A stretch of DNA of 64,000 nt from Mariprofundaceae bacterium (GTDB taxonomy: Bacteria; Pseudomonadota; Zetaproteobacteria; Mariprofundales; Mariprofundaceae), in contig JAUZQO010000001.1 of the NCBI GenBank assembly GCA_030950925.1, positions 1 through 64,000 of the forward strand, in the 5' to 3' direction. A program made the position numbers and the translations under genes. Positions 54,142 through 63,374 of this stretch are shown piece after piece. The notes beneath the pieces are model-generated. The model saw only the letters and a program-made list of their open reading frames with translations, was not told the origin of the DNA and did not search any database. Numbering within the stretch: position 1 is the stretch's first letter; each line of letters opens with the position of its first letter.

Positions 54142-55580
54142 CCCATACCCCCCTCTGACATCTTAGCTTCGCGCGCATGTACAACATTTGATTTTTGTTC
54201 CGTGCGGTTTCTTTCTAACAATAACGCTGCCATCAATAAGGCCAATAAAATCATCAACGGCTCCATAATACGAACAATAATAAAGGTATTTGCACCAATT
54301 GCATGGACCAATAAGCCCGCAAAACCACATAATGTACCTAGGGAGGCACCTTTCAGCACTTCGTCCTCAATCTGTTCATAACCTTTGCGTAACAAAACCC
54401 AAATTCGCCGCAAGAGCCAAAGGAACAAAAGCAAACCCACCATCCCCGTTTCCAGCAGTACACGGGGATACTGGGCATCGAGGAAAGGCCCACCTGTCAC
54501 CCCGACACCCAAGAAAGGATGCTCTGGAAAATAACGGGTTATCACATGTTGCCATGAACGCAAACGTTCTGTGGTTGATGTATCAATCTTCACGCCACCC
54601 ACCGCAAGCTGACCTTGCTGATGGGCTTGGTTAAACGTAAACATGACACGGTTGATCACACTCTCTGGTAAAACAAATGGTAATAATGAAGATCCTACTA
54701 GGCAGGAAATAATTAAAAATCGTTTCTTTTTTGAAATCATTAAAAACACAAAAATAGCCACCACAAACGACAAGTAAGAACTTCGTGACTCTGTGAAAGC
54801 CAATGGAACCAACATAATCCCCATCGAAATCAACAACCAATACCAGCGCCGACCCCTTGGCGTATGTAAAAATATACCCAAAGTCACTGAAAACATCAGC
54901 ACCAAATATCCACCAAAGGTATTCGGTTCTCCCATTTCTCCCTCAAAAGGTGCGGAAACACGACCACCACCTGGAATTTGAGCAATACCCGCTAAACTGG
55001 CAATCACACAAGTGATTAACATCAGCCATAAAAATCGTTTGATGCTATCTTCATCACCCAAATGGTTGATAACCATAAAGAACAAGACAAAATATTCGAG
55101 ATATTTGATGACAAAAAACAAGCCATACATCCCAACTTTTCCTGAAAACATCGCCAACAATGTTGAAAAAAAAGTGACAAACCAGTACCACATCATAGGT
55201 TGGTTGATCGGTGTTTCTCGTACAATACCCACCTCTTTTCTCAATGCCATGCGAAACATCCATGTCAAACAGACCAATGTGAGTAGGATGTCATCCAGCC
55301 TCAAGGTCACGCCTCGAGATTCCGTCGTATCCACTTTACCCATAGCCAAATCGGCTTCACTATGCCCACCAAAGGTCAATTCTGGCGACAATAACGTGGA
55401 TAAAACAAGTAGATATAGTGTCAACTCGACACTGGTAAATGAGACCACAAGCATCATGGCAGCACCCAATAACATCATCGGTCCTTTCACCAAACTTGGA
55501 TCAAACATATAAGCTGCTGCCAACAATAAAATACTGAGCAGTAGTGTCAGCACCACCACAGGTGGAAAAGGTACCTTCAT
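54138..55580 (-). CDS. O-antigen ligase/polymerase-family membrane protein
   Basis: The 480-aa protein has about twelve membrane helices and a large periplasmic loop (residues about 320-385) ending HPFLGVGVTGGPFL, the mark of the Wzy/WaaL superfamily; FTESRSSYLSFVVA and GEPNTFGGYLVL are also typical. In an operon with Wza- and Wzz-type proteins it is more likely an exopolysaccharide polymerase than an LPS ligase. Confidence 0.85.
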   Translation of the reverse strand: MKVPFPPVVVLTLLLSILLLAAAYMFDPSLVKGPMMLLGAAMMLVVSFTSVELTLYLLVLSTLLSPELTFGGHSEADLAMGKVDTTESRGVTLRLDDILLTLVCLTWMFRMALRKEVGIVRETPINQPMMWYWFVTFFSTLLAMFSGKVGMYGLFFVIKYLEYFVLFFMVINHLGDEDSIKRFLWLMLITCVIASLAGIAQIPGGGRVSAPFEGEMGEPNTFGGYLVLMFSVTLGIFLHTPRGRRWYWLLISMGIMLVPLAFTESRSSYLSFVVAIFVFLMISKKKRFLIISCLVGSSLLPFVLPESVINRVMFTFNQAHQQGQLAVGGVKIDTSTTERLRSWQHVITRYFPEHPFLGVGVTGGPFLDAQYPRVLLETGMVGLLLFLWLLRRIWVLLRKGYEQIEDEVLKGASLGTLCGFAGLLVHAIGANTFIIVRIMEPLMILLALLMAALLLERNRTEQKSNVVHAREAKMSEGGMG

Positions 55581-55591
55581 CGTTCCTAGGC

Positions 55592-55789
55592 TCAGTTCTC
55601 ACTCCCCGACTTTATTCGATGCGTATCCATCGGTTGGTAACTATCATTGTATGTTGGCTTCATATTTGCAGAACAGCTACGCACCAGCACCAGACCCAAA
55701 GCGATGAGAAAACATAAAATAAACAAGACCAATATTTGGCGAATGGCTGATTTTCGGCGCTGGGAACGCTGATATTTCTTCGGCATCAA
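55592..55789 (-). CDS. 65-aa single-span membrane protein
   Basis: A basic N-terminus (MPKKYQRSQRRKSAIR), one membrane helix (ILVLFILCFLIALGLVLV) ending in RSCSAN, and a polar tail. Starts within the stop region of the autokinase gene (ATGA overlap). Unknown; possibly an accessory of the Wzz/Wzy complex. Confidence 0.7.
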   Translation of the reverse strand: MMPKKYQRSQRRKSAIRQILVLFILCFLIALGLVLVRSCSANMKPTYNDSYQPMDTHRIKSGSEN

Positions 55790-58074
55790 TCATCCCCTTT
55801 ATGCAATATTTTTGACAGCATCATCCATACATTTCGACCCCATTGCTTCACCTTCGATTGATAGCGAAGCCAAATACTGCGCTGTCCTTGTTCATGCTCA
55901 CCATAAGCATAAGCATAGTAACGATCCATTTTATAGGTCGCATAATCGGGCGATAAATCACCTCGCACACCATTCAACACAACACCCAGTACACTTCCAC
56001 CCACATTCTCAATATTCATTTTCACACGTTTGAGTGCCCCACGCACCACAGAGCCAATATGATAGACGAGCAACACACCATCCACTTTTGAGGCAATCAC
56101 CGTAGCATCGGTGGTATGTAACAATGGCGGCATATCAATAATCACCATATCATATTCTTCACGTGCTTCATTTAAAATCGTATCCATCATAGGAGAACCA
56201 AGCAAGTCAGGCGGGTTAGCATTCACATGACCACATGCCAGAATATCCAATTGATCCAAACCAGGTGTCATCAATGCTTGATCAATGCCCATATCACCCA
56301 ACATCACATCTGAAAAACGATTGGTGGCTTCTTGCCAACTTAATTGCCCCAACAAGGCTTCACTTAACCCTGGCACACGCTTTAAACCAAAGGTATGATG
56401 CTGCATGGGTTTGCGTAAATCAGCATCAATCAATAAGACACGTGCGCCTTGCTGTGCAACCACCACACTTAAATTGGCCGCAATCGTACTTTTCCCTTCT
56501 TTCACGGTTGAGCTGGTCACCAAAATCACCCGCTGATGCCCTGTTTGGGAAAATAACAAATTGGTACGTAAGCTGCGATACGCCTCGGCAATCGTCGAGG
56601 GCGGTGAAAAATGACTCACCAAACGCAACTGCCGCTCCAATGCCCCACCACTGGTCATCAAGCCTTCCACACCTGAAAATAACTCAATGGCTTCATCATG
56701 CGCAATATGTGGCACAAAACCAATCACAGGTACATCAAGAAAAGCCTCCACTTCTTCAATCGTACCCACCGAACTATCCATGGATTCAAGCACCAAAGAA
56801 ACGACCAAACCCAGTACCAGACCAAGAATCATACCCGCTATTGCAGTTTGAGAAATTTTAACAGGATTGATGCGAGCTCTGGATACCATCGCAGGGCGAA
56901 CCAAAGAGACTTCTTGAATCTTTTCCGACTCTTTAATCAACACCTCTTGATACTTTTTCTCCAACATCGAAAACAATTCTTCATTGGTTTTCACGCTGCG
57001 CTCCAAACGCATGAGATCCAACCCTTCCCCTGGCACACCCTCATATTTTTTTTTGGTTGATACAATACTATCTTGAATATCTTGAATACGTTGCTGTGTT
57101 AACTCCAATTGCTTGGCAAGCTCATCCAGCATACTGGATAAAATATCTTTGGCTTGTAGCCGTAACTCTTGAATTTGAGGGTGTTCATCGGTGTAATTGG
57201 TTGAGAGTTCCGTATGTTTTAGAGCCATTTCAACCAAGCGTTTGTTCAACTCATCAAAGTACGCACTCACATTCCCTGAAACAGACACCGCCTTATAATC
57301 CCATTCACCCTGACCAACACGAAGGTTCAGCTGTTTTAAGGCAAATTTTAAATCATTCAAATGGGCCGTCGATTGGCGATATTCTTGATCCAAATCACCA
57401 ATAATTCGGGACATCACCGTACTATTCATACTGGATGCAGTTAAATGATGCTTTTGTCGATAATTTCTCGCCGATTCTTCAGCATTTCTCAAGCGATCCC
57501 CAACCACCACCAATTGCTGTTCAATAAACTTCTTCGCTTCAAAGACTTTTTTATTTTTGTCTTCAATATTAAAAGTTTGAAACTCATCGGCCACAGCTTG
57601 AGCCAAATCCCGAGCATATACGGCACTCACCGACGTTACCGAAATTTGAATAATGCCTGTATCTTCATCTTGTAAGGCGCTCACACTGTCTTTCAAATCC
57701 AAGACATCATCCACATAGTCCGCATTGGCACGAATCTCTTCACTGGTCAATGTTTTCGGAATCATGCCGATACGTTGCGCAACCCGCTCCATCAAAGCAT
57801 ACGATTGCAACAACACCAACTGTGTTTTCATGTCATTCAATCTTTGACGAGAATTACCACCTGCAAAAAATGCCGCAACATCTAAAGTCGGTTCAATTTT
57901 GATGGATGCGCTGGAACTATACAACGCTGGCGGTTGATTCATCCATGTAAACAATGCACTAAACACAGCAATGGATAAAGAACAAAATATAATAATCCAA
58001 CGTCGGCGTAGAATAACCTGCCAGTATTCTTCAAGGTTTAACTCATAACTTTGTGCGGTGTTAATTTGAGCCAT
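55786..58074 (-). CDS. Polysaccharide chain-length regulator fused to tyrosine autokinase (Wzz/BY-kinase)
   Basis: The 762-aa protein has a Wzz domain between two membrane helices (about residues 30-50 and 415-440), with coiled coils in between and a GNVR-like segment, then a cytoplasmic BY-kinase with Walker A SSTVKEGKST, Walker A' LLIDADLRKP and Walker B MVIIDMPP, and a C-terminal Tyr cluster (YKMDRYYAYAYGE) for autophosphorylation. It controls polymer length and export through the Wza-type partner, whose stop it overlaps (TAATG). Confidence 0.93.
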   Translation of the reverse strand: MAQINTAQSYELNLEEYWQVILRRRWIIIFCSLSIAVFSALFTWMNQPPALYSSSASIKIEPTLDVAAFFAGGNSRQRLNDMKTQLVLLQSYALMERVAQRIGMIPKTLTSEEIRANADYVDDVLDLKDSVSALQDEDTGIIQISVTSVSAVYARDLAQAVADEFQTFNIEDKNKKVFEAKKFIEQQLVVVGDRLRNAEESARNYRQKHHLTASSMNSTVMSRIIGDLDQEYRQSTAHLNDLKFALKQLNLRVGQGEWDYKAVSVSGNVSAYFDELNKRLVEMALKHTELSTNYTDEHPQIQELRLQAKDILSSMLDELAKQLELTQQRIQDIQDSIVSTKKKYEGVPGEGLDLMRLERSVKTNEELFSMLEKKYQEVLIKESEKIQEVSLVRPAMVSRARINPVKISQTAIAGMILGLVLGLVVSLVLESMDSSVGTIEEVEAFLDVPVIGFVPHIAHDEAIELFSGVEGLMTSGGALERQLRLVSHFSPPSTIAEAYRSLRTNLLFSQTGHQRVILVTSSTVKEGKSTIAANLSVVVAQQGARVLLIDADLRKPMQHHTFGLKRVPGLSEALLGQLSWQEATNRFSDVMLGDMGIDQALMTPGLDQLDILACGHVNANPPDLLGSPMMDTILNEAREEYDMVIIDMPPLLHTTDATVIASKVDGVLLVYHIGSVVRGALKRVKMNIENVGGSVLGVVLNGVRGDLSPDYATYKMDRYYAYAYGEHEQGQRSIWLRYQSKVKQWGRNVWMMLSKILHKGDD

Positions 58075-60701
58075 TAAGGTTTACCTGTTTTCACAAGGTT
58101 CGATAAAGTTTGAAAACTTTGAATAACATACGAAGGCTGTGCCAATAAACTAAATGTAGGCAACAAATCTCTGATAAAAACATTCCAATTCACCATTCTG
58201 CGTGCTGGAATTAAAATCACATCTTTATCGCGTAAACTTAAATTTTGTGATAAATCACCCTTTTCCAAAAAACGGGTGAAGTTGATGGGTAAAATAAGTG
58301 GTTTATCACGATTGGCTCGCAACACGCGAATATCCGATAAATAAGCACCCGCTGTACTGCCGCCACTTTTGGATAACGCCTCTAAAAAATTTATATCCCC
58401 CACAAACTCAACAATACCAGGTTTCCTGACTGCTCCCAATACAAAAACGCGTCGTTTGGATTGTGCCAATGAAGGCACAAAAATAGTATCACCATCATCC
58501 AACACTGCATTTTCTTTCCAATCGCCCTGCTTAATCGCTTTATCCAGATTGAGAACCACCGTTTTACCATCACGCAAAATTTGCACCTTGGTTAAATCCG
58601 CATCTTTTCCAGGTCCTCCTGCTCTTGAAAGAAAATTCACCAACGTTTCTTTACCTTTTAGAAAGTAAGTGCCAGGACCTGTGGGTTGACGTGTCAAATT
58701 TTGAACTTCACCAAAAATACTCACAACTTTACTTCGCGCTTTCAAAACCATGACATCCACACGTGGCTTACGTTCAAATCTTTTTAGAACTTCCGTCACA
58801 TTGGTATCCACTTCCCGTGGTGTCAGGCCAGCAACTTTTAAAGCAGCTTGATAGGGTAACGATACTGTCCCATCCACTTGCACCGTAACTTTGTATTCCT
58901 TGCTTTTGGCACCCTGCCAAAAAGTAATGGATAATTGATCACCATTGCCAATCCGATATTCAGGCGAGCCATCAATCGTGCGAAACACTTTATTTTCATC
59001 CACATGAAACAAATCACTCTGCTGTTCACCATGTTGCGATTGGGGCAAACGAACCTGATGAATCCGATAAGCTTGAATAGACACACTTCGATTCTCTTTC
59101 AAGACCTCAGGCGAATCACCCTGACGCAATGGATGATCAGCACCTAAAACTTGAATCGAAGCTGCCGCCAAGGGGACACCTTGCGTATGCAACCACCCCA
59201 CCACAGATTCAGCACGCGCTTGCGACAATGCTCGGTTATTTGGATAGACCTCCGAATGAATAGGGCGAATATCAGCACGCCCTGCCAATTCAAAGTGTAA
59301 ACCTGACATATCACCCAGTTCTTTTTCCCATGCTCTCAAATCATCCAATGCCATGACATTGAGTTTCGCCTGCCCTGAATCAAAGAAAATAATATGTTTA
59401 CCGCCTGTTTTTTTACCTTGAAAGGTTTTAACAGGTTGCCGCTTTACTTTTTTCGACGACCAAACTTCGGCACCACCATCGGCTCGAACGGCAGCAATCG
59501 CCAAAGTGCCATCATGACGCATATCACCCAAATCTAAGCCATAATAAACGCCATAATTGGGAACCCATCCTTTTTGTTGCGAAAACGAACCAAAACGCCA
59601 ATGCCATACGCCCAAGCCTTGCCCATCACGGGATGAAGCAAACAATTCCCTAGACCCATTACCATCAAAATCACCGACACGAACATCGCCCCAAGTTCCT
59701 GTAGATGTGATGGACTCACGTTCCCAATCACCATGATTTCCAAGCCACAAACGGATGCCTTGTTGATAAAGACCTGCAACAATATCCAACTGACCATCCC
59801 CATTCACATCCGCAACGGTCACACTTTCTGCATCTGCTTCTGCAGGCAGAGCTTTGGGCTCCCAGCGTGCTGCTCCATCACCATACCAAATCTGCACACC
59901 ACCCGACTGTATCCAATCTTGACTGCCATCGACCGAGGCTCCCAAACCGCCACGACGTGATGCAATAATATCCATATCACCATCAGCGTTCACATCCGCA
60001 ACCGTCACACCTGTAAAATAACCCGACACCATAGGGCCCACTGAATCAAACCAGCCACCTCGCGCATCATTCAGTAACACATAGATTCCACCATCTTTTT
60101 CGCTATCAAATTTTGCAGCAACGATATCCAACCAGCCGTCATGGTTAAGATCCACCAAAGATACTGCATGGAATAAACCTGAAATCACGGGGGATGCCAA
60201 CAATGTCCAAGTATGTTTTTTGCCATTCATTTCCCAAATTTGCAAGCCTTTTTGATCGCCTTCACCACCAATTAACACATCAAGTTGCCCATTATCATTC
60301 ACATCACCCACCGCAAAATCTCGCGGTTGCATGCTACTCATGGGACCATCTTCAACCCGCCAATGCCCTGCACCATCACCCCACTCGACATGAAAGCTAT
60401 CCACAGATTTACGCCCACCCACCAACAAATCCAAAAAACCATCTTGATTCAAATCAGTCCACTGAATGGCGCGTGATTCTACAATCCGCTGGGGACCAAT
60501 ATTATGCAACTGATAATGAGGCAAGCTCACATCATGGGGTGAAAGTGACATGGTCGGCATTGGAACCACAGTACGGCACCCTGAAGAGCTTAGCATCCCC
60601 AGCAATAACAATAGCGTTAGTATATATCGCATAAAACCATTCATACCATGCACTAGAATGCTTTCCATCAACTTTGTCAAATTCATCACTTTATTTTTCA
60701 T
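58074..60701 (-). CDS. FG-GAP beta-propeller / OmpA / Wza-type polysaccharide export fusion lipoprotein
   Basis: This 875-aa frame combines three modules. A lipoprotein signal (lipobox SSSGC, Cys near residue 42) suggests a real start at one of the in-frame ATGs 60686-60632. Residues about 75-410 hold six or seven FG-GAP/VCBS-type repeats with Ca-binding loops (DLNQDGFLD, DVNDNGQLD, DLNHDGWLD, DVNADGDMD, DVNGDGQLD, DFDGNGS). Residues about 436-545 form an OmpA-like peptidoglycan-binding domain (FFDSGQAKL, NNRALSQARAESV). Residues 580-875 are a polysaccharide export domain (YRIGNGDQLSITFW) with two SLBB-like segments (VSIFGEVQN, VFVLGAVRKPG) and a C-terminal amphipathic helix. It should be the outer-membrane exit of the exopolysaccharide, anchored to the wall and with a periplasmic or surface propeller. 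Confidence 0.88.
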   Translation of the reverse strand: MKNKVMNLTKLMESILVHGMNGFMRYILTLLLLLGMLSSSGCRTVVPMPTMSLSPHDVSLPHYQLHNIGPQRIVESRAIQWTDLNQDGFLDLLVGGRKSVDSFHVEWGDGAGHWRVEDGPMSSMQPRDFAVGDVNDNGQLDVLIGGEGDQKGLQIWEMNGKKHTWTLLASPVISGLFHAVSLVDLNHDGWLDIVAAKFDSEKDGGIYVLLNDARGGWFDSVGPMVSGYFTGVTVADVNADGDMDIIASRRGGLGASVDGSQDWIQSGGVQIWYGDGAARWEPKALPAEADAESVTVADVNGDGQLDIVAGLYQQGIRLWLGNHGDWERESITSTGTWGDVRVGDFDGNGSRELFASSRDGQGLGVWHWRFGSFSQQKGWVPNYGVYYGLDLGDMRHDGTLAIAAVRADGGAEVWSSKKVKRQPVKTFQGKKTGGKHIIFFDSGQAKLNVMALDDLRAWEKELGDMSGLHFELAGRADIRPIHSEVYPNNRALSQARAESVVGWLHTQGVPLAAASIQVLGADHPLRQGDSPEVLKENRSVSIQAYRIHQVRLPQSQHGEQQSDLFHVDENKVFRTIDGSPEYRIGNGDQLSITFWQGAKSKEYKVTVQVDGTVSLPYQAALKVAGLTPREVDTNVTEVLKRFERKPRVDVMVLKARSKVVSIFGEVQNLTRQPTGPGTYFLKGKETLVNFLSRAGGPGKDADLTKVQILRDGKTVVLNLDKAIKQGDWKENAVLDDGDTIFVPSLAQSKRRVFVLGAVRKPGIVEFVGDINFLEALSKSGGSTAGAYLSDIRVLRANRDKPLILPINFTRFLEKGDLSQNLSLRDKDVILIPARRMVNWNVFIRDLLPTFSLLAQPSYVIQSFQTLSNLVKTGKP

Positions 60702-60805
60702 CTTCTTTTAATCAAAGCTTTCATGCCGCTGCAATGGAAACTTACCCAAGCTATTCTTTCATGTTAAGCTCTCGCGTCAGCATGGTACTTTGACTCCATT
60801 TAACA

Positions 60806-60821
60806 TGGCAATACGCACGCT
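60806..60821 (+). promoter_or_regulatory. Weak candidate sigma-54 promoter of the ATPase/HD unit
   Basis: TGGCAATACGCACGCT has GG and GC at the exact -24/-12 spacing and a full TGGCA; the -12 TT is AC. It lies 19 bases before the leader ORF at 60840. Only a suggestion. Confidence 0.3.
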
Positions 60822-60839
60822 AAATAGATAAAGGGGACG

Positions 60840-60890
60840 ATGACATTGAACATCAATTCATACTTTCACTTTATCATTAAGCATAGCTAA
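60840..60890 (+). CDS. 16-codon leader ORF ahead of the ATPase
   Basis: ATG 60840 has an excellent AAGGGGACG site; the ORF ends with TAA (60888-60890) one codon before the ATPase ATG and in the same frame. The ATPase itself lacks a good ribosome site, so coupling through this ORF is plausible. Confidence 0.35.
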   Translation: MTLNINSYFHFIIKHS

Positions 60891-60893
60891 TCT

Positions 60894-61694
60894 ATGTACC
60901 TTAAACATTGGAATCTAAGTCAATTTCCTTTTGAAAATGTTCCCAATGAACATTTTTTCTTTGAATCACAAGCTCATCGTATTTTATTGGAAGATTTACA
61001 TGATGCAATTATCCGTCAAAAAGGTGCCATTGCACTCACGGGTGGCATTGGCTGCGGCAAATCTACCATCACCCAGCGTGTCTTACTTGCCCTTCCTGAA
61101 GACCGTTTCGATATTGCCCTCATTACCTATTCACGACTCACACCTGTTGAAATGCTGCTGGAGGTTTGTCAGCAACTGGGTATTGCCACTGAACGACAAG
61201 ATCGAAACAACCTTTTACGTAGCCTACAAGCCCACCTTGCACACAATGCAAAGACAGGAAAACACACAGTTGTATGCATCGATGAAGCTCAAAGTATTCC
61301 ATCTCTGGCAACATTTGAAGAATTACGTCTGTTGCTTAACTTCCAACTGGGTGGACATTTTCTCATGACCTTGGTCTTTGTTGGGCAACCTGAACTACAA
61401 CGTAAAATTGCCAAGCTTCCACAGCTCCAGCAGCGTATCGCCCTAAACTTGAGTATTGGACATATGAGTCCCGAAGATAGCATGCGTTACGTTCTGCATC
61501 GTTTGCGTGCAGCAGGATCCAAGCGACCTATACTGACGCGACAAGCGGTTGTTCTTGTTCACAAACACACCCAAGGCATTCCGCGACGCATCAACCACCT
61601 CATGGATCGCTGCTTATTGATTGGCATGCGTAACCAATGCAAACTCATCAACAGCCAACTTATTTCCGCTGTCATTCAAAGGTATCCATCTTAA
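60894..61694 (+). CDS. ExeA/GspA-type AAA ATPase (EPS-locus type)
   Basis: The 266-aa protein begins MYLKHWNLSQFPFENVPN, the usual start of ExeA-like ATPases including those of exosortase/EPS loci, with Walker A TGGIGCGKST, Walker B TVVCIDEAQSI and a sensor region LVFVGQPELQ. It lacks the C-terminal peptidoglycan-binding part of ExeA. Divergent from the export operon and one base before the HD-like gene, it may couple energy or assembly to polysaccharide export. Confidence 0.85.
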   Translation: MYLKHWNLSQFPFENVPNEHFFFESQAHRILLEDLHDAIIRQKGAIALTGGIGCGKSTITQRVLLALPEDRFDIALITYSRLTPVEMLLEVCQQLGIATERQDRNNLLRSLQAHLAHNAKTGKHTVVCIDEAQSIPSLATFEELRLLLNFQLGGHFLMTLVFVGQPELQRKIAKLPQLQQRIALNLSIGHMSPEDSMRYVLHRLRAAGSKRPILTRQAVVLVHKHTQGIPRRINHLMDRCLLIGMRNQCKLINSQLISAVIQRYPS

Positions 61695-61695
61695 A

Positions 61696-62907
61696 ATGAC
61701 CAAATACATTGATTTACTACGCGCCCACCGCCAATCATCAAACCCAAACGCCCCTGCCCCTTTGCTCACACCCAACCGCGAAGACATCAATCTTAATCTA
61801 CCCGATGAAACATGCGATGATGTCATCATCGAAACGCCCTTGCTCAACCATGAGTTCAAAGACTTGATTGACGAAGAAAGCTTGAATCCAAGTGCCAAAG
61901 CAGCCCTTTCCAAGCCAAGCACGCATGTTTCGACCCACACAGAAGATGAAGATCAAGCCAATCGCTTCAAAAATACACCATGGTTACGCCAAGGCATTCG
62001 TCATATCCAATCTATTTTTGAACTCGCCGAACAAAATGATCCGTGTGATATTTCAGCTTTATCCCAGCATATTCAACATTTATTATCCCAACTTCAAAAC
62101 GATCATGAACAACAGATTATGGATGCCTTAGAGCTCAATATCTCTCAACAGACCCAACACATCCGAGAACGCCATAGCAGCTTGGGTGGACTGATCCAGA
62201 AGTCTATTCTCATGATGCTTTACACCATCAAAACAGGGCAACGTTTAAAATTATCCATCCATGACTTACACCTTCATACCTTTGCAGCCATGTTACACCA
62301 CATTGGTATGGCGCAAATCCCCAAGCAAATTCGCAACAAGAAAGAGCGACTTACCAAACAAGAACTCAAAGAAATCCATCAGGCTCCTAGGCTTGGATTT
62401 GAATATTTAAAAATATCCAATATTGATGATAACATTATTTTAGATGCCTGTTTGTTCGCCAATGAACGTTATGATGGAAGTGGTGCCACAGGCTTATCGG
62501 GATCAAACATTGCATGGAGTGCTCGGCTCACGGGCGTACTTTCCATGTTTGAGGCATTGATTCACTACCGCCCTTATCGCAACCGCCTATTACCTCGGGA
62601 TGCCATCCGTGAAATGGTCAAAAACCATAAGAAATCCTTTGACCCTGATATGCTGAAAGCGTTGATTGAATCCATTTCATTGTACCCCATCGGCACTTAT
62701 AGCCAACTCAACACAGGTGAAATTGGTTTGGTCACCCATATTCACCCCTATCGACCTTTACGCCCTGTGGTTGAAATTCGCATGGATCGACATGGCAACC
62801 CCATTCCACCACGCAAAATCGATTTAACCACCCAACCCAACCTCACCGTAGAACGCTGCATGTACGAAGAAACAACCTTGGCGTTATCCAACAAGCATCA
62901 CGAATAA
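61696..62907 (+). CDS. Degenerate HD-GYP-like protein
   Basis: The 403-aa protein starts at ATG 61696, one base after the ATPase stop. Its first 110 residues are polar and probably disordered. From about residue 170 it follows the HD-GYP layout, but the metal-binding HDIGK is LHHIGMAQIPKQI and the HHE...GYP motif is FANERYDGSGATGL, so key metal ligands (Asp of HD, His-His) are absent. It should not be an active phosphodiesterase and may be a cyclic di-GMP sensor or scaffold for the export system. Confidence 0.82.
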   Translation: MTKYIDLLRAHRQSSNPNAPAPLLTPNREDINLNLPDETCDDVIIETPLLNHEFKDLIDEESLNPSAKAALSKPSTHVSTHTEDEDQANRFKNTPWLRQGIRHIQSIFELAEQNDPCDISALSQHIQHLLSQLQNDHEQQIMDALELNISQQTQHIRERHSSLGGLIQKSILMMLYTIKTGQRLKLSIHDLHLHTFAAMLHHIGMAQIPKQIRNKKERLTKQELKEIHQAPRLGFEYLKISNIDDNIILDACLFANERYDGSGATGLSGSNIAWSARLTGVLSMFEALIHYRPYRNRLLPRDAIREMVKNHKKSFDPDMLKALIESISLYPIGTYSQLNTGEIGLVTHIHPYRPLRPVVEIRMDRHGNPIPPRKIDLTTQPNLTVERCMYEETTLALSNKHHE

Positions 62908-62909
62908 CA

Positions 62910-63374
62910 TCATTTTTTACCCGAACTACCAAAACCACCCGCACCGCGTTGTGTTTCATCCAATGCATTGACAGTCTGAAAGTCAGCTTGTACGAAGCTT
63001 GCAATCACCATTTGAGCAATACGATCACCCCGCTGAACCACAAACGGCTTGCAACCATGATTGATAAGGATCACACCGACCTCACCACGATAATCTGCAT
63101 CAATGGTACCAGGGCTATTTAAGACCGTTATAGCATGTTTGAATGCCAAACCCGAACGCGAACGAATTTGCGCCTCAAACCCCATGGGCAAAGCCATCGA
63201 AAAACCTGTCGGAATCAATTGGTATTCACTAGGTTCAAGGACAACATCTTGTTCAATGGCAGCACGAAGATCTGCGCCTGCTGCCAGCACGCTGGCATAA
63301 AACGGAATGTCCAATCCTTTCCCATGCGGCAAAACCTGAATGTCCACAACCGTACGTTGATTCTGTTTCATCAT
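62910..63374 (-). CDS. dut: dUTP diphosphatase
   Basis: The 154-aa trimeric dUTPase has all five motifs: AGADLRA, RSRSGLA, NSPGTIDADYRGE, RGDRIAQMV and the C-terminal RGAGGFGSSG. It keeps uracil out of DNA and supplies dUMP. Its start overlaps the stop of coaBC by 4 bases, the frequent coaBC-dut order. Confidence 0.97.
   Translation of the reverse strand: MMKQNQRTVVDIQVLPHGKGLDIPFYASVLAAGADLRAAIEQDVVLEPSEYQLIPTGFSMALPMGFEAQIRSRSGLAFKHAITVLNSPGTIDADYRGEVGVILINHGCKPFVVQRGDRIAQMVIASFVQADFQTVNALDETQRGAGGFGSSGKK

Noticed and set aside
56235-56861. 208-aa plus-strand ORF inside the Wzz/kinase gene
   Set aside because: Lies opposite conserved kinase motifs; rich in His, Pro and Ser as expected for an antisense frame.
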